This document shows positions 1 through 11,622 of a stretch of 64,000 bases of DNA, piece by piece. The number at the start of each line of letters is the position of its first letter. The first letter of the stretch is position 1. This DNA comes from Liolophura sinensis. Taxonomy: Eukaryota; Mollusca; Polyplacophora; Chitonida; Chitonidae. Below the pieces are notes generated by a model that saw only the letters and a program-made list of their open reading frames with translations, had not been told where the DNA came from and did no database searches. The stretch is from assembly GCF_032854445.1 (NCBI RefSeq), contig NC_088296.1, positions 18,777,485 through 18,841,484 of the forward strand, written 5' to 3'. Position numbers and translations under genes: made by a program.

Positions 1-29
1 TACAAAACAACAGCACATATATCTGGCAT

Positions 30-250
30 CAACACGAACAGGTTCTCACCCAGACTAGGAAGGTCTACATGTAGATCAAACCAGAGCGGTGTCATACTAA
101 AGATGGTACTGCTGCCTGGATTGGCGCTCAGCTGAGAGCTACGAAACAGGATTGGTTGGCCCAGTCTCTTTACAATATGGCTAGGTCGAGTGTCATGTCT
201 GGTGTCCCTGACATGATGCTTCAGTGAAGGCAGCTCACTGAAAATGAAAA
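30..250 (+). mobile_element. SINE-like fragment, family S3
   Basis: This resembles the copies near 24.06, 51.59 and 58.99 kb. Shared pieces are 'gcgctcagctgagagctacgaaacag', 'ttggttggccc' and 'gtgtcatgtctggtgtcc'. The tRNA-like head is degraded. Family name is local to this annotation. Confidence 0.4.
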
Positions 251-826
251 ACCGAGTACGTGTATGTCGTTAAGCAACAGATAAATAAATACGTAATAAA
301 TAAAAAAATGCAAATGTATCAGGGCTTAAATACTAAAGATTCAACGAAAATCGTGAGTATTATTTTGGCTTTTTAACCCATTACAGGTAATTTGAACATC
401 AGTTAATTTAGTGATTTCGGGGTGCTTGGATTTTAGGACAGGAGCAAGGTACATTTGAATTACAAAACACCAACTACAGCACTGTAGTTAGAAACAGGAT
501 CTAAATATGGATACGAAGGTAATTTTTATAGTATATAGTATATATTTTCTTCATGCATCATTTGGGGTAATCGCGCTAGTCTGGCTGTTATATATGCAGG
601 AGAGTACGAGAATTGATACAGATCAAGCCGTTTGGCAGTAATCATTTTGTCTAACCTCGGAAAATAGGGACCGTGTCATATACCACTAACATTCTCGAGA
701 ACTCAGATTTGATATATTTTAAGCTACTGGTACATCAGCAGGCAAGTTACGGCTGTAGACGAAAATATTAAAATACTTCAGGAAAGATATTTTGTAATAA
801 AGCGAATCAAATTAACTGATTAAACA

Positions 827-1076
827 TAATTAAGACGTACAGCACGGAGAGAAAATCTAAATCAGTGAGGACATCGTGATAGCTGGCAAATTGTCACTCG
901 TAAAAACAGCCTCTTGTCAGTTTACCTCAGTTATAGTTTTATTCTAACTTTTCACATAAATGCATAAATAGTAGCAAATTACACGCCCCTAGCACCATGG
1001 CTTAAGCACAGTTAGGTAAAATAAATCAGTGATGCTAATTGCAATTAATTAGACCTTCATTTCTGACGTTGTTTCT
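827..1076 (+). repeat. dispersed repeat R, copy 1
   Basis: Begins with the 'aagacgtacagcac' motif, then the 'gtgatagctggcaaattgtcac' core, 'tttattctaac', 'atagtagcaaattacacgcc', 'caccatggcttaagca' and 'taattgcaatta'. The same blocks occur in the same order at about 7.34, 24.95 and 37.98 kb, so this is a dispersed family. No coding capacity and no clear terminal inverted repeat were seen. Confidence 0.55.
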
Positions 1077-1728
1077 AAATCATGTTTTATCGTGAATTCT
1101 GTTTTTAAACTTAAATAAGTCTAAACGAAAGCAGCAAAATGTGCTTCTCCGCTATAATATACACCAAACCTTCTCCAGCAAAGATCATCTTAACAGCTAC
1201 GACACATTTGATGGAAAAAATTATTCAAACGAGGTTTTTCTTCTTGAATGCATTGACAAAAATGATTACATTTAGGCATGGTTTTGAGCATAATGTCGCG
1301 ATCCTTTTCTGTGTATTTCATCTTGATGCATGTATTAATACACCCATCTCTGTTTTTTTTTTTAAATAAATACAATTATTGGGTGCATATTTTACGCCCC
1401 ATCTCCTCAATTTTAAGTAAACTTATCAAACTCATTATACCAGGGCGTGTGCATCCGGGAGCATCATAATTGGCCTGAATTCACACCTTTCTCAAGTAAA
1501 ATTAATAATTTAGGATAATTCTTTAAGTGCATGTTCAAATTTAATAGAATTTAGTAATTTATACAGAAAGGTTAGTCTTATTTAGCAAATACACACTATA
1601 ATAATCAGACACAACTGATGAAGAGTTCAGTAAATAGTTGTAAAGAGTGTATTTGCGATGCACTGTTCTATCTAACTTTTTATCTGATGTATTATTTTAA
1701 AATTTTAACGAATGTATGTCTGTTAGTA

Positions 1729-2010
1729 AGTGAGTGAGTGAGTGAGTGCTTGGGGTTTAACGTCGTACTAAACAATTTTTCAGTCATATGAGGAGGAAGG
1801 AATCCTTAGAATGCATGCAATGTGCCTCCTTGTTGCAGGACGGATTTCCACCGCTCTTTTATCTAGTGCTGCTTCACTGAGACGACTTACCGAAGGCTAG
1901 TAAGCCGCACCATCCGAGCCATTACACTGATACCGGTCAACCAGTCGTTGCACTATCACCTTCATGCTGAACGCCAAGCGATTAAGCTACAACTTCCTCT
2001 TTTAAGGTCA
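1729..2010 (-). mobile_element. tRNA-derived SINE, family S2, 5'-truncated
   Basis: On the reverse strand it ends in a run of CACT/ACTC repeats after 'gttaaaccccaagcactcac', the 3' end shared with copies at 14.8, 25.8, 45.2 and 45.6 kb. The tRNA-like head seen in the 25.8 kb copy is missing. Confidence 0.7.
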
Positions 2011-2278
2011 CTGGGTGACATCGCCATGATGTCATGATAACAATGGTGACTCAGGCGTTAAACCCGAATCAAAGCAAAGGAAACCACAAGACAGTTTTCA
2101 TTTTGAATTTTGTAGATGTATACTAACTTAATTAAATAGTATATTAGTAAAATATTGATAAGGCGTCGTTATAATTAGGCTTCGGTATTTAACGTTAAGC
2201 TCTGGTACCCTTCCGTGTGATGTGAATTCTAACAACAGATTTGTACCTGTACATCTACATTTCGATGTGTACTGGCCC

Positions 2279-2421
2279 TATTTATTTATATATTTATTTT
2301 ATTTAGTCGATGTTTTACCGCCGTACTCAAGAGTATTTAACTGAACACCGATGGCGGTCAGCATTATGGTGAGAGGAAACTGGGCAGAGCCTGACAGAAA
2401 CCCACGACGCTCATTCATATG
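2279..2421 (-). mobile_element. SINE family S1, 3' fragment
   Basis: Reverse-strand copy of the S1 tail: TTATTTA-rich end, then 'tttaccgccgtactcaagag' and 'cagcattatggtgagaggaaac'. The tRNA-like head is absent. Confidence 0.6.
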
Positions 2422-3290
2422 ACGTGTACACCATACCCCGCACCCCGTCCCTTATCCTTCTCTACATCTTTCATGTAATCCACACCTAAAGACTCCAAAG
2501 CGGATGTATATGAAAGTGTTTGTATTTGATTGGACATTTCTATTTCACGCACCAGTGTTCCCTGTCGTGGAGAACAAAGCATCTTAATACGTTATTCAGA
2601 TCTTTGTATGACATTTTCAAGGCCTTCTTTGCCAAATAGGATACATTTATTAGATTTATGTTTTACGCTGCACTGAAGACTTTGAAATAAGAGGGCTCAG
2701 ATGGATATGCGTTAAAACGGCGTTGTTATTTGTATCATTTACCACACAATAAATTATATTCCATGACGTAATTTATTTGTTGAATTTTAATTACACTTCA
2801 TTGTTATTAGAAAGCTCAGTGCGAGAGTAGTCATGCGTGCATCTTCGGGCGTACATCCCACAGACGTCAACCCACACACTGCTGGAGAGATGATAACAGA
2901 AGGCGTCACGGATCACTGATGTCACAAACTGGCCAATTGCAACAGTAAATGTACGTCAATGATAGGTAATTACTTAGAGTTGTTTTGACACGATGCCTTG
3001 ACGATGGATCTGGTTTTATATGCCTATATACTTCTAACGTAATAGACAAGTAATGTAAGTCGGAAAGACAAAAGGTTAACTTTGACTCAATATTTGGCAT
3101 TTTATTTTGCCATCATCAAGGGAACTAAATGTCATGGTGAACGTTACAGATATATGTACAGGAATGGAGACAAAGCCACAAAATACAGACTAGGAGTTAA
3201 ATCAACTAAATACATAGATACGGCAAAATAAAACAGCCAGATAACATAACAGCCAGACATTACCTAACAACAAAGGCCTAAGTCATATGG

Positions 3291-3560
3291 GCATTATCTA
3301 ATATATAGTATATAGACGTTATCTAATATATAGTATATGGACATTATCTAATATATAATCATTATCTAATTATAGTATATAGACGTTATCTAATATATAG
3401 TATATGGACATTATCTAATATATAATCATTATCTAATTATAGTATATAGACATTATCCAATATATAGTATATAGACAATATTTAATATAAAGTATATAGA
3501 CATTATCTAATATATAGTATATAGACATTATCTAATTATAGTATATAGACATTATCTAAG
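3291..3560 (+). repeat. AT-rich tandem array, about 25-bp unit
   Basis: Repeats of 'acattatctaatatatagta' plus 'tatag', with some shorter units. A roughly 67-bp compound block occurs twice in succession near 3306-3440. Nothing similar is obvious at this place in units 2 and 3. Confidence 0.8.
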
Positions 3561-4123
3561 TAATATTCTATACTGCCTTTAAAGCCATTATAAAATATTG
3601 TTCAGATGATGTCTGGCTGTTACCTGTATGTTATCTTGATGTCAAATTGATTCCTTCGATTATCGGAGTTACACTACTGGTGTATGACGTTGAACTAATC
3701 AGTGGATCACAGAGTTTCTATCAACGTGTGTTTTGCATAAAAGTAATCTATTCTGAAGTTTTTCCTCAGTGGATCTATTGACGCTAATACTGACAAGTAG
3801 TATATTATACAGCTTTACGCTGTTTTTGTTCAAATTTCAAAAGCATATTTTAGCAAATTTCAGTGCACGTAGAAATTACAGTAGTTCAGAAAATATACGC
3901 TAATAGTTTATTTAGTTATTTGATTGCTGTTTGACGATGTACTCAAGAATATTTCAGTTGTGCTCTAAAATAAAACGAACCAATTAACATTGTGAAATAC
4001 ATTTTCAAAGCCTTATTGTACTTTAGGTTTATATGCAATTTAACTGTTGTATTTCAGCAAATATAAATGAAATCATCAATCTACTAAAAAGTGATGACAA
4101 TAGTGTCATTCTGGAAATCCGAT

Positions 4124-4315
4124 CGTGACAGGTGTAGTACACAATCACATCGTGACAGGTGTGTACAAATCACATCGTGTGACCGATGTTGTACAGTTCA
4201 CATCGTGTGACCGATGTTGTACAGTTCACATCGTGTGATCGATGTTGTACAAATCACATCGTGTTACCGATGTTGTACAAAATTTACGTAATGTGACCGA
4301 TGTTACATTACCTTT
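4124..4315 (+). repeat. 28-bp tandem array
   Basis: About six or seven imperfect copies of 'cacatcgtgtgaccgatgtt' plus 'gtacagtt', degenerate at both ends. It lies about 0.7 kb upstream of the gene 1 promoter. Confidence 0.8.
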
Positions 4316-4970
4316 ATTAACCTGGTACGTCCATTTCGGTTGAAGGCGGGTATGTCTGTCTGTGATTTTGGCACTGTCAATAAAAACCGATTTTAGCAGT
4401 ACTTATTACTTATTCACAGCCTGATGTTTTTTTTCTGTACATAACCTTTATTACAAGGTTTCTTGAATATATCCCATACAGTGTACAAAATAAATGTTAC
4501 TTCAATAAGTCTGGTGCGGCCCACACAATAAGCCTTACATACACGTACATTGTAGATATATGTGACACCGCTAACATAGCAACATTTGAGTCACGTTGTA
4601 ATTTTTCACTTCATTCAAAATTAGCTTGGAGAAAAGATTCCCTTATTGTAAATAAAAACATTGTCTAAATGACAACTTAAAGAGTACTTGTCAACCGAGA
4701 GTGCGCCGAAATCCGGGAACATCAGCTTGCACTTGTGCTTAAAACGAGGTCATATAATTTTAGCATAATGTGGTTACTGTCGTGGTGTGAGGTATGGTGC
4801 ACAAAACATCCGGTTTGAACCCAGATGAAATTATTTTGCCAGTCAGGTAGAAAAAAAATCAAGCTGAGGGGTCAAGGTGAAATTGGTTAATTATCTGTTT
4901 GGTTGCCCGCAGGCGATATCAAGACGTTGATGTATAGAGGAGTGCCAATTAGGTTATGTCCTGTTATAAA

Positions 4971-5013
4971 ATTTGCATAAGAAAATAATCGTTGTTTCAA
5001 AATTGTATAAAAG
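4971..5013 (+). promoter_or_regulatory. core promoter of galaxin-like gene 1
   Basis: TATAAAAG at 5006-5013 lies about 30 bases before the inferred transcription start. An ATTTGCAT octamer (the POU-factor type motif read on the reverse strand) sits at 4971-4978. The whole block is conserved in order and spacing before genes 2 and 3, which argues for function. The octamer assignment rests on motif identity only. Confidence 0.65.
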
Positions 5014-5035
5014 CTAAGGATGCTGAGGTGTTTAG

Positions 5036-5096
5036 GCACACATCAGTGAACCTCTCAGAGCTACAGATCAACAGACCGTGACGTCTTCTTACCCAG
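5036..5096 (+). other. gene 1 non-coding exon 1 (5' UTR)
   Basis: Starts roughly 30 bases after the TATA box near a TCAGTG initiator-like site. It ends at CCCAG before a GTATGT donor at 5097. The same exon is present at 17537-17597 and 30493-30551. It has no ATG. The exact 5' end is inferred. Confidence 0.6.
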
Positions 5097-5308
5097 GTAT
5101 GTTATGTACGGTACAGGTTATCAGTTTGAACACATGCTCTAGTAAATCATTTTATTGAACGCATTTGTTCAACTTTGGTAAATGCTGTTTAGCAAAGCTC
5201 TATTATATATATCACTCAACACTTGTCTTTAAATGCTAATTATCTGATTGGGGATATTTTTCATCATTCAATATAGTACCGTTAACGTATTTGTCCTAAA
5301 AATTCAAT

Positions 5309-5425
5309 CCCGCCATAATGCTGGCCGCCGTCGTATAAGGGAAATATTCTTGAGTACCACTTAAAACACCAATCTGAAATAGTCTTGAGTGCGGCGTAAA
5401 GCAATCAAATATATGAATAAGCGGT
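5309..5425 (+). mobile_element. SINE family S1, 3' fragment
   Basis: Tail block 'gctggccgccgtcgtataag', then 'gaaatattcttgagta' and 'aaaacaccaat', followed by a second partial tail ('cttgagtgcggcgtaaagca'). It lies inside intron 1 of gene 1. Confidence 0.6.
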
Positions 5426-5721
5426 GCATACTAGAGAGAAGTGCATGTTCATGTAACGGCCATAAAAATATCACTCGTGTTAGAGAAGCATTTTTCCATT
5501 TGGACAATATTACTTTCCAAACAAACCTCAAACCTTCGTAAGATCTACAGGATTCTTGGAGAATTGAAAAAAATGGGTAACTTGGCTTGGCGCTATTTTA
5601 GGTGGGTCAAATACAATTATCAAGGGAAAGTTTTTTATTCACTATATCAAATTAACTGGCTCATTTTTCTGTAGTTTTAACGAATTCTATCAAATTTATA
5701 CTCCATGAAAGGCTGGATATG

Positions 5722-5965
5722 TTACTGCTTGTGAAGCCGTGGGGGCCGCAAGCGGTCGGTGGCGCTCGCGTGACTCTACGTGGAAGACCCCTCTTGTCTT
5801 CCACCAATATTGTGTAGATATTGGGAAAATGCGTTAGTAACATGCCGACAGTGTGTAGTTTACCATGGGTACTCCGATTTCTTGCGCCCATGAAACTGAG
5901 CGCTGTCGTATAAGTGAAAAATACAATCTCTGAGTGTGGTGTTAAGCAACAATAAGACAGTAAAG
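5722..5965 (+). mobile_element. SINE family S4 in intron 1 of gene 1
   Basis: Related copies occupy the same intron in genes 2 (18100-18325) and 3 (30962-31225). Shared blocks include 'cttgtcttcca', the 'gtttacc...tttctt' segment and 'cgtataagtgaa'. It therefore inserted before the gene triplication. A degenerate tRNA-like head precedes it. Confidence 0.5.
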
Positions 5966-6029
5966 AGAAAATAAATAAATTCAATAACAGTTCATTCGCT
6001 TCGATTGCAGATATACATCGTCCTTCAAA

Positions 6030-6144
6030 ATGCGTCTCTCCACGATTCTCGTCCCGCTGGCGGTGATAGTGTATCTCTGTGTTGTGTCCGTGCTTGGACA
6101 AGTTAATTACCAAAGATCTCAGAAAGTCACTAGGCCGCCCTACG
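6030..6144 (+). CDS. gene 1 exon 2: signal peptide exon
   Basis: The acceptor TTGCAG ends at 6010 and the ATG is at 6030. The hydrophobic core LVPLAVIVYLCVVSVLG is typical of a signal peptide, with cleavage likely after the G at residue 23. The exon ends TACG before GTGAGT, in phase 1, as in genes 2 and 3. Confidence 0.75.
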
Positions 6145-9100
6145 GTGAGTTTTACTTTGGGTGAATAGTTATTTATGTATTTATTTGATTTGTGTTTTAC
6201 GCCGTGCTCAAGAATATTTCACTTATACGACGGTGGACAGCATTATAGTGGGTGGAAGCCGGGCAGAGCCCGGGGGAAACCCACGACCATCCGCAGGCTG
6301 CTGGCAGACCTTCCCACTTACGGCCGGAGAGGAAGTCAGCATGAGCTAGACTTGAACTCACAGCGACCACATTGGTGAGAAGCTCCTGGGTCATTACGCT
6401 GCGATAGCGCGCTAACCAACTGAGCCACGGAGGCCCCAATTTGGATGAATAGTGAAGAGATTGTCTGATTTTTCATACACGTGCACTCTTTCCATCCTCA
6501 GAACTGAGTTAACTGATTTACCCTCAGCGTTATTCCTTGTTGAAATCTAAAATAGTTCTACCTGTATATATATATATATAGAAAAAAAATAGATCAATTT
6601 CATTAATATTTCCATGATCTCCCATGCTCTGGGTTACGCGAAATTTTGAATGTGTTGTATTCACCATAAACTTTTAGGAACTTGTAAAATGTAGTAAATT
6701 TAGGAGAAAATAAATGTATAAGAATTATCAGGTAGCTGTTTGTGTATAAGGAGCAGTGTTTTGTAAGGAGTATTGTACTCAAGGTTGTGTAATACGATTA
6801 AAGACGTACAGCATAGAGAGTAAAACCAGAGCAGTGACGACAGTGCGATAGACGTACAGCATAGGGAGTAAAACCAGAGCAGTGACGACAGTGCGATAGA
6901 CGTACAGCATAGGGAGTAAAACCAGAGCAGGGACATGAGTGTGTTGGACGTACAGCATAGACAGTAAAACCAAAGCAACGACGACAGTGTGATAGACGTA
7001 CAGCATAGGGAGTAAAACCAGAACAGCGACATTAGTGTGATAGACGTACAGCATAGAGTGTAAAAGTAAAGTAGCGACGACAGTGTGATTGACTTACAGC
7101 ACAGAGAGTTAAACCAGAGCAGCGACATCAGTGTGATAGACGGACAGCATAGAGGGTAAAACCAGACCAGTGACATCATTGTGTGATCAGTGTAAACAAA
7201 GATGTAAGGATTTTAACTGCAATTTATTGGACATCACTGGCCTAGATTTACTCAAAATGATTTTCTCAAAACATTAAAACAATGCAAAAGGACCAGGCTG
7301 AGACCGCCAGCACAATCCTGGTTTATGCAGGAATGCAATATAATTAAAGACGTGCAGCACAGAGAGTAAAACGAGAGCAGGGGCGACAGTGTAATAGCTG
7401 GCAAATTATCACAATTAACAGGTGAAATACCGCCTCTGACAAATTTACATCAGTCAGGGTTTTATTTTAACTGTTCATGTTATTGTATAAAAAGTAGCAA
7501 ATTACACGTCCACTAGCACCATGACTTAAACAGAATTAGATTTCAAAAATGCAGTGGTGTTAATTATAACTGATTAGATGTCACTGTTCTAGAATTACTC
7601 AAAATGATGTTTCTTTTATAACTACTTGTAAATGGTTTATTATTAAGTTTCATGGCACAAATCAGACAGAAAAAAAAGTACAGTCTACACACAGGTTGGA
7701 TTCAAATTTCAAAATAAATAAGACCGCTTATCATCTAAAAGTATAAGATTTCAAATAGTTTACACTTTACACGTTTTTCTTAGCTTCTTCCTCGGTTTAA
7801 AACAATTTGTCTGCGTAGTGATATTTGCCGGCGTCGATAGCGGCACAGCCGACCTGGGTTTGGGCCAATGCAGAGAGTTTTAAAATTCTGTCTACTTGAC
7901 CACCATGGACAGAGTTAGTCAAATTGTGTTACTCCTAGCTGTACATGCTATTTTTAAAAAATATTTATCGCAATCTCAAAAACCCTAACATGAAGCTCAT
8001 AATAAGGTTGTTTCAATGATGTTACGATGTACGAGCAATTGCAACAATATGAACTCCGCTTTGTTTAGTGGGCTCTTAACCCAGTAAACAACCTTCATTG
8101 TGATGTGATGCCAGTCATCTTGCTGTCTTGGTATATATCAGAACTGTCTTAGTATCAGAACTGCTATATTTTTGGATAAAAAATAAGACTACAAATATAT
8201 TATTAATTTTTATATTTAGCGTAAGTAATGTAATATTTTCAAATGAAGTTTTTAATAGCCCTTCTGATAATATTTCTTTTAAATTAAAAGAAACTTTAAA
8301 TCTAATGTGGACAGGTGGTGGATGTCAAGGAGCTTACTGCTGTGGTTCCAGAAGATATAATCCGCAAGTAGAAAAGTGCTGTGGTACAACAGTCATCCCA
8401 AAGGATGGCGAATGTTGCCATGGGCAAACGTACCAGACGAACAGTCATGTCTGCTGTGGTCAAACACTCGTCCCTAAAGGCAGCTGCTGCGGTAATGAAG
8501 TTATCGACACAGGTTATGGAGAAAAGTGTTGCTACGGACAGAAGTACAGCGATGCCACCCATGAATGCTGTGGAGAAAAAGTTGCCACAAAGGGCAGCTG
8601 CTGTGGCAATGATGTAACCGGGAGTGGAGAAAAGTGTTGCTACGGACAGAAGTATTACACTGCCACCCATGAATGCTGTGGGCAAAAAGTTGCCACTAAA
8701 GGCAGCTGCTGTGGCAATGATGTAACCGGGAATGGCGAAGGTTGTTGCTACGGGCAGAAATACTACACTGCCACCCATGAATGCTGTGGGCAAAAAGTTG
8801 CCACTAAAGGCAGCTGCTGTGGCAATGATGTAACCGGGAATGGCGAAGGTTGTTGCTATGGACAGAAATACTACACTGCCAACCATGAATGCTGTGGACA
8901 AAAAGTTGCAACTAAAGGCAGCTGCTGTGGCAATGATGTAACCGGGAGTGGAGAAAAGTGTTGCTACGGACAGAAGTATTACACTGACAGCCATGAATGC
9001 TGTGGACAAAAAGTTGCCACTAAAGGCAGCTGCTGTGGCAATGATGTAACCGGGAATGGCGAAGGTTGTTGCTACGGGCAGAAATACTACACTGCCACCC

Positions 9101-10333
9101 ATGAATGCTGTGGGCAAAAAGTCGCCACTAAAGGCAGCTGCTGTGGCAATGATGTAACCGGGAATGGCGAAGGTTGTTGCTACGGACAGAAATACTACAC
9201 TGCCAGCCATGAATGCTGTGGCCAAAAAGTTGCCACTAAAGGCAGCTGCTGTGGCAATGATGTAACCGGGAATGGCGAAGGTTGTTGCTACGGGCAGAAA
9301 TACTACACTGCCACCCATGAATGCTGTGGACAAAAAGTTGCCACTAAAGGCAGCTGCTGTGGCAATGATGTAACCGGGAATGGAGAAGGTTGTTGCTACG
9401 GACAGAAATACTACACTTCCACCCATGAATGCTGTGGGCAAAAAGTTGCCACTAAAGGCAGCTGCTGTGGCAATGATGTAACCGGGAATGGCGAAGATTG
9501 CTGCTACGGACAGAAATACTACACTGCCAGCCATGTTTGCTGTGGGCAAAAAGTTGCCACTAAAGGCAGCTGCTGTGGCAATGATGTTACCGGGGCTGGA
9601 GAAGGATGTTGCTACCGACAAAAGTACTACACTGCCAGCCATGAATGCTGTGGACAAAAAGTTGCCAACAAGGGCGGCTGCTGTGGCAACGATGTAATTG
9701 GGAGTGGAGAAGATTGCTGCTACGGACAGAAATACTACACTGCCACCCATGAATGCTGTGGACAAAAAGTTGCCACTAAAGGCAGCTGCTGTGGCAATGA
9801 CGTCGTCGGGAATGGAGAAAATTGTTGCTACGGACAGAAGTACTACACTGCCCTCCCATGAATGCTGTGGATTTAATGTTGCCAACAAGGGCAGCTGCTG
9901 TGGTAATGATGTCATCGGGAGTGGAGAAGATTGTTGCTACGGACAGAAGTACTACACCGCCAGCCACGTTTGCTGTGGGCAAAAAGTCGCCACTAAAGGC
10001 AGCTGCTGTGGCAATGATGTTACCGGGGCTGGAGAAGGATGTTGCTACGGACAGAAGTACTATACCTCCAGCCATGAATGCTGTGGACAAAAAGTTGCGA
10101 CAAAGGGCAGCTGCTGTGGCAATGATGTGGTTAACCCCGCGAATGAAGAAGATTGTTGCTACGGACAGAAATTCTACACGAACAGCCATGTCTGCTGTGG
10201 TCAAAAAGTTGTACCAAAAGGACACTGCTGTGGCACGACTGAATTCAATCCAGACGTGAAAGCTTGTTGCTCTGGAACTGTTGTAAACCGCTCAAAAGGT
10301 AACCCTTGCGGGGGCGGGTTTTACCCGTTTTAA
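6030..10333 (+). CDS. galaxin-like dicysteine-repeat protein, gene 1 (frameshifted)
   Basis: Predicted secreted matrix-type protein. Coding exons are 6030-6144 and 8315 onward, joined in phase 1 (donor GTGAGT at 6145, acceptor ACAG ending 8314). Exon 2 gives a 23-residue signal peptide (MRLST start) and a short RPPY-ending linker. Exon 3 opens with GGGCQGAYCCGSRRYNPQ and then about 16 tandem units of 36 residues, each with three CC pairs (CCYGQKYY, CCGQKVATKG, CCGNDVTG). The C-terminus is the conserved PCGGGFYPF. One extra base near 9853-9857 shifts the frame and gives TGA at 9859-9861 (553 aa product); the remaining units continue in the next frame to the stop at 10331-10333 (about 710 aa if the frame were continuous). 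It lacks the extra C-terminal segment (SSKDYSDCC) of genes 2 and 3. Galaxin assignment follows from the dicysteine repeat architecture known from coral galaxins; the function is inferred. The frameshift may be real or an assembly error. Confidence 0.75.
6170..6439 (-). mobile_element. full-length SINE family S1 in intron 2 of gene 1
   Basis: On the reverse strand it starts GGGGCCTCCGTGGCTCAGTT (tRNA A-box), with a B-box-like GAGTTCAAGTC, and ends in an AAAT-type tail. Near-perfect 14-base target duplications flank it: TTTGGGTGAATAGT (6156-6169) and TTTGGATGAATAGT (6440-6453). Introns 2 of genes 2 and 3 lack it at this place. Confidence 0.85.
6787..7190 (+). repeat. 48-bp minisatellite derived from repeat R
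   Basis: About eight copies of a 48-base unit running 'agacgtacagcatagggagt', 'aaaaccagagcagcgacgac', 'agtgtgat'. The unit equals the 5' end of dispersed repeat R. The rest of an R copy (with 'cactggcctagatttactca') continues to about 7310. It lies in intron 2 of gene 1. Confidence 0.85.
7338..7625 (+). repeat. dispersed repeat R, copy in intron 2 of gene 1
   Basis: One of the most complete copies. In order it has 'taaagacgtgcagcacagag', the 'aatagctggcaaattatcac' core, 'gtcagggttttatttt', 'agtagcaaattacacgtcc', 'tagcaccatgacttaa' and 'tagaattactcaaaatga'. Confidence 0.65.
8520..10200 (+). repeat. 108-bp coding tandem repeat of gene 1
   Basis: About 16 in-frame units of 108 bases (36 codons). 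Units 1-12 are complete before the frameshift in unit 13. Variation is mainly in the residues after YYT (ATHE, ASHE, ANHE, DSHE) and in the linker after GNDV (TGNGEG, TGSGEK, TGAGEG). One unit has CCYRQK instead of CCYGQK. Confidence 0.85.
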
Positions 10334-10720
10334 TTTAAAACCTGGACGATGACCACTCAACGATCCCATTGGCGTAGGAAACTTGTGTTTTGGTGAAATC
10401 AAGCCAACGAGAACATTGCTTTTAATCTCATAAACATTAAAAGAGATTCAATATTTGCCTCTTTCTTAGCATGGAATGCTTTTCGTCTGTTCATGTTAAT
10501 TTAGCCCAGATGTCTTTTGTGATCACGCTTTATAGATGTACCTCAAAATCATGGTTATAACGTTTAGTTCTCACACAGTAGTCTCCCTTATTTCAATACG
10601 ATAAACCTGTGCAGTGTGTATGTGTAAAACACGTACACATTTGTGATACATGTATTTGTATTGTTTAGTCACACTTTATTAAAACAAAAAACATATTGCG
10701 TCAAATAAAATTTTGCTCTC
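10334..10720 (+). terminator. gene 1 3' UTR and poly(A) signal
   Basis: AATAAA at 10704-10709 lies about 375 bases after the full-length stop. The first part (cctggacgatgaccactcaa) matches the 3' UTRs of genes 2 and 3. The 3' end position is inferred. Confidence 0.6.
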
Positions 10721-11360
10721 ATGTATATAATGCAAGTGTTATGTCTTTATTGGTTCTGCATGATAGCACATATTACATATTTTTCTTTGCCAGATATTAT
10801 GCCTCAGCGTCTGTGGAGTTGTCTGCGTGTATCCCACTCTGCAGATGAACAAATAAATTCGGATTTAATGTTTTGTTCGGTCTACTCATGGATAGCTAGC
10901 TTGATAAAACTATTGTTATGTGAATGAAGCTTTAAAACATATTTTCCCATGCATGAATATAGCTCTCTGGCTCTGTTATTAACCTCCACTTTCACGCCCT
11001 CTATTGTACACCACCGTACCAGGCAAATTTCTGCCTTCTCTACAGACATGAACGAAAAATACACGTAGTCCTTATGGATATGTTATCCCTTAATCTGGCC
11101 ACTCTGTCGCTGAAAAGTACACTTTTGTTGAAGAAAAAGCGTGTTTTACACTCATATCAAATATATTTACCTCTGGTAGACAAGCAACATAGTAGACTGT
11201 GGGTGTATCTTTCTGGATGTGTAACCGCACCCGCTATTGGTAGGAGGAACCCCGTAGTGGTCAGCGAATTTTTGTTACATATGGGAGGCATTATGGTAAA
11301 CTTTGCCCCTACATGCAAGGTATAGTGAGAAAGCAAATATCTCGACTAGATTAAAATATT

Positions 11361-11622
11361 GTTTTTTATGATTGCTGTTTCACGCCGTACTCGCCGATTA
11401 TTTCAGTTATACCACAGCTGCCAGCATTCTGGTGGAAGGAAACTGGCCAGAGCCGGGCAGAAGCCTACGACCATCCGCAGATTAATAGTAGAGCTTACTA
11501 CTTACGGCCAGAGAGGAAGCCAGCATGAGCTGGACTTAAACTCACAGCGACCACACTGGTGAGGGGTTCGTGGGTCATTTGGCAGCGATGGCGTGGTAAT
11601 CACCTCGGCCACGGAGGAACAC
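11361..11622 (-). mobile_element. SINE family S1, near full length
   Basis: The reverse strand begins with a degraded GTTCCTCCGTGGCCGAGGTG head and has the B-box-like GAGTTTAAGTCCAGCTCATG. It ends with the CGTACTCG...GCGTGAAAC tail equivalent. It is more diverged than the 6.2 kb copy. Confidence 0.75.

Larger units (their letters stand above)
1..2460. other. intergenic region without a gene
   Basis: No open frame here looks like a gene; the short frames of 60-76 codons are AT-rich and lack splice or promoter context. The stretch holds repeat copies listed separately (S3 near 30-250, R at 827-1076, S2 at 1729-2010, S1 at 2279-2421). The rest is AT-rich sequence in which I see nothing. Confidence 0.6.
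2460..10720 (+). repeat. segmental duplication unit 1 (oldest copy)
   Basis: Collinear with units 2 and 3: the block around 2830-3000 ('gcatcttcgggcgtac', 'agatgataacagaagg', 'cacggatcactga') matches 16.0-16.15 kb and 28.6-28.75 kb. The promoter, exon 1, exon 2, large exon 3 and 3' untranslated region follow in the same order. It is clearly more diverged from units 2 and 3 than those are from each other. The outer edges are approximate. Confidence 0.65.

Noticed and set aside
3291-4315. Origin-like iterons
   Set aside because: The two arrays are ordinary AT-rich and 28-base minisatellites with no replication gene nearby; the genome is eukaryotic.
5661-6113. 150-codon reverse-strand frame covering intron 1 and exon 2 of gene 1
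   Set aside because: It is antisense to a supported signal-peptide exon and a SINE, with no independent support.
6700-7179. 159-codon reverse-strand frame with repeated SLLWFYSLCCTS
   Set aside because: It is the translation of the 48-base minisatellite, whose length is a multiple of three, so the frame stays open by periodicity.
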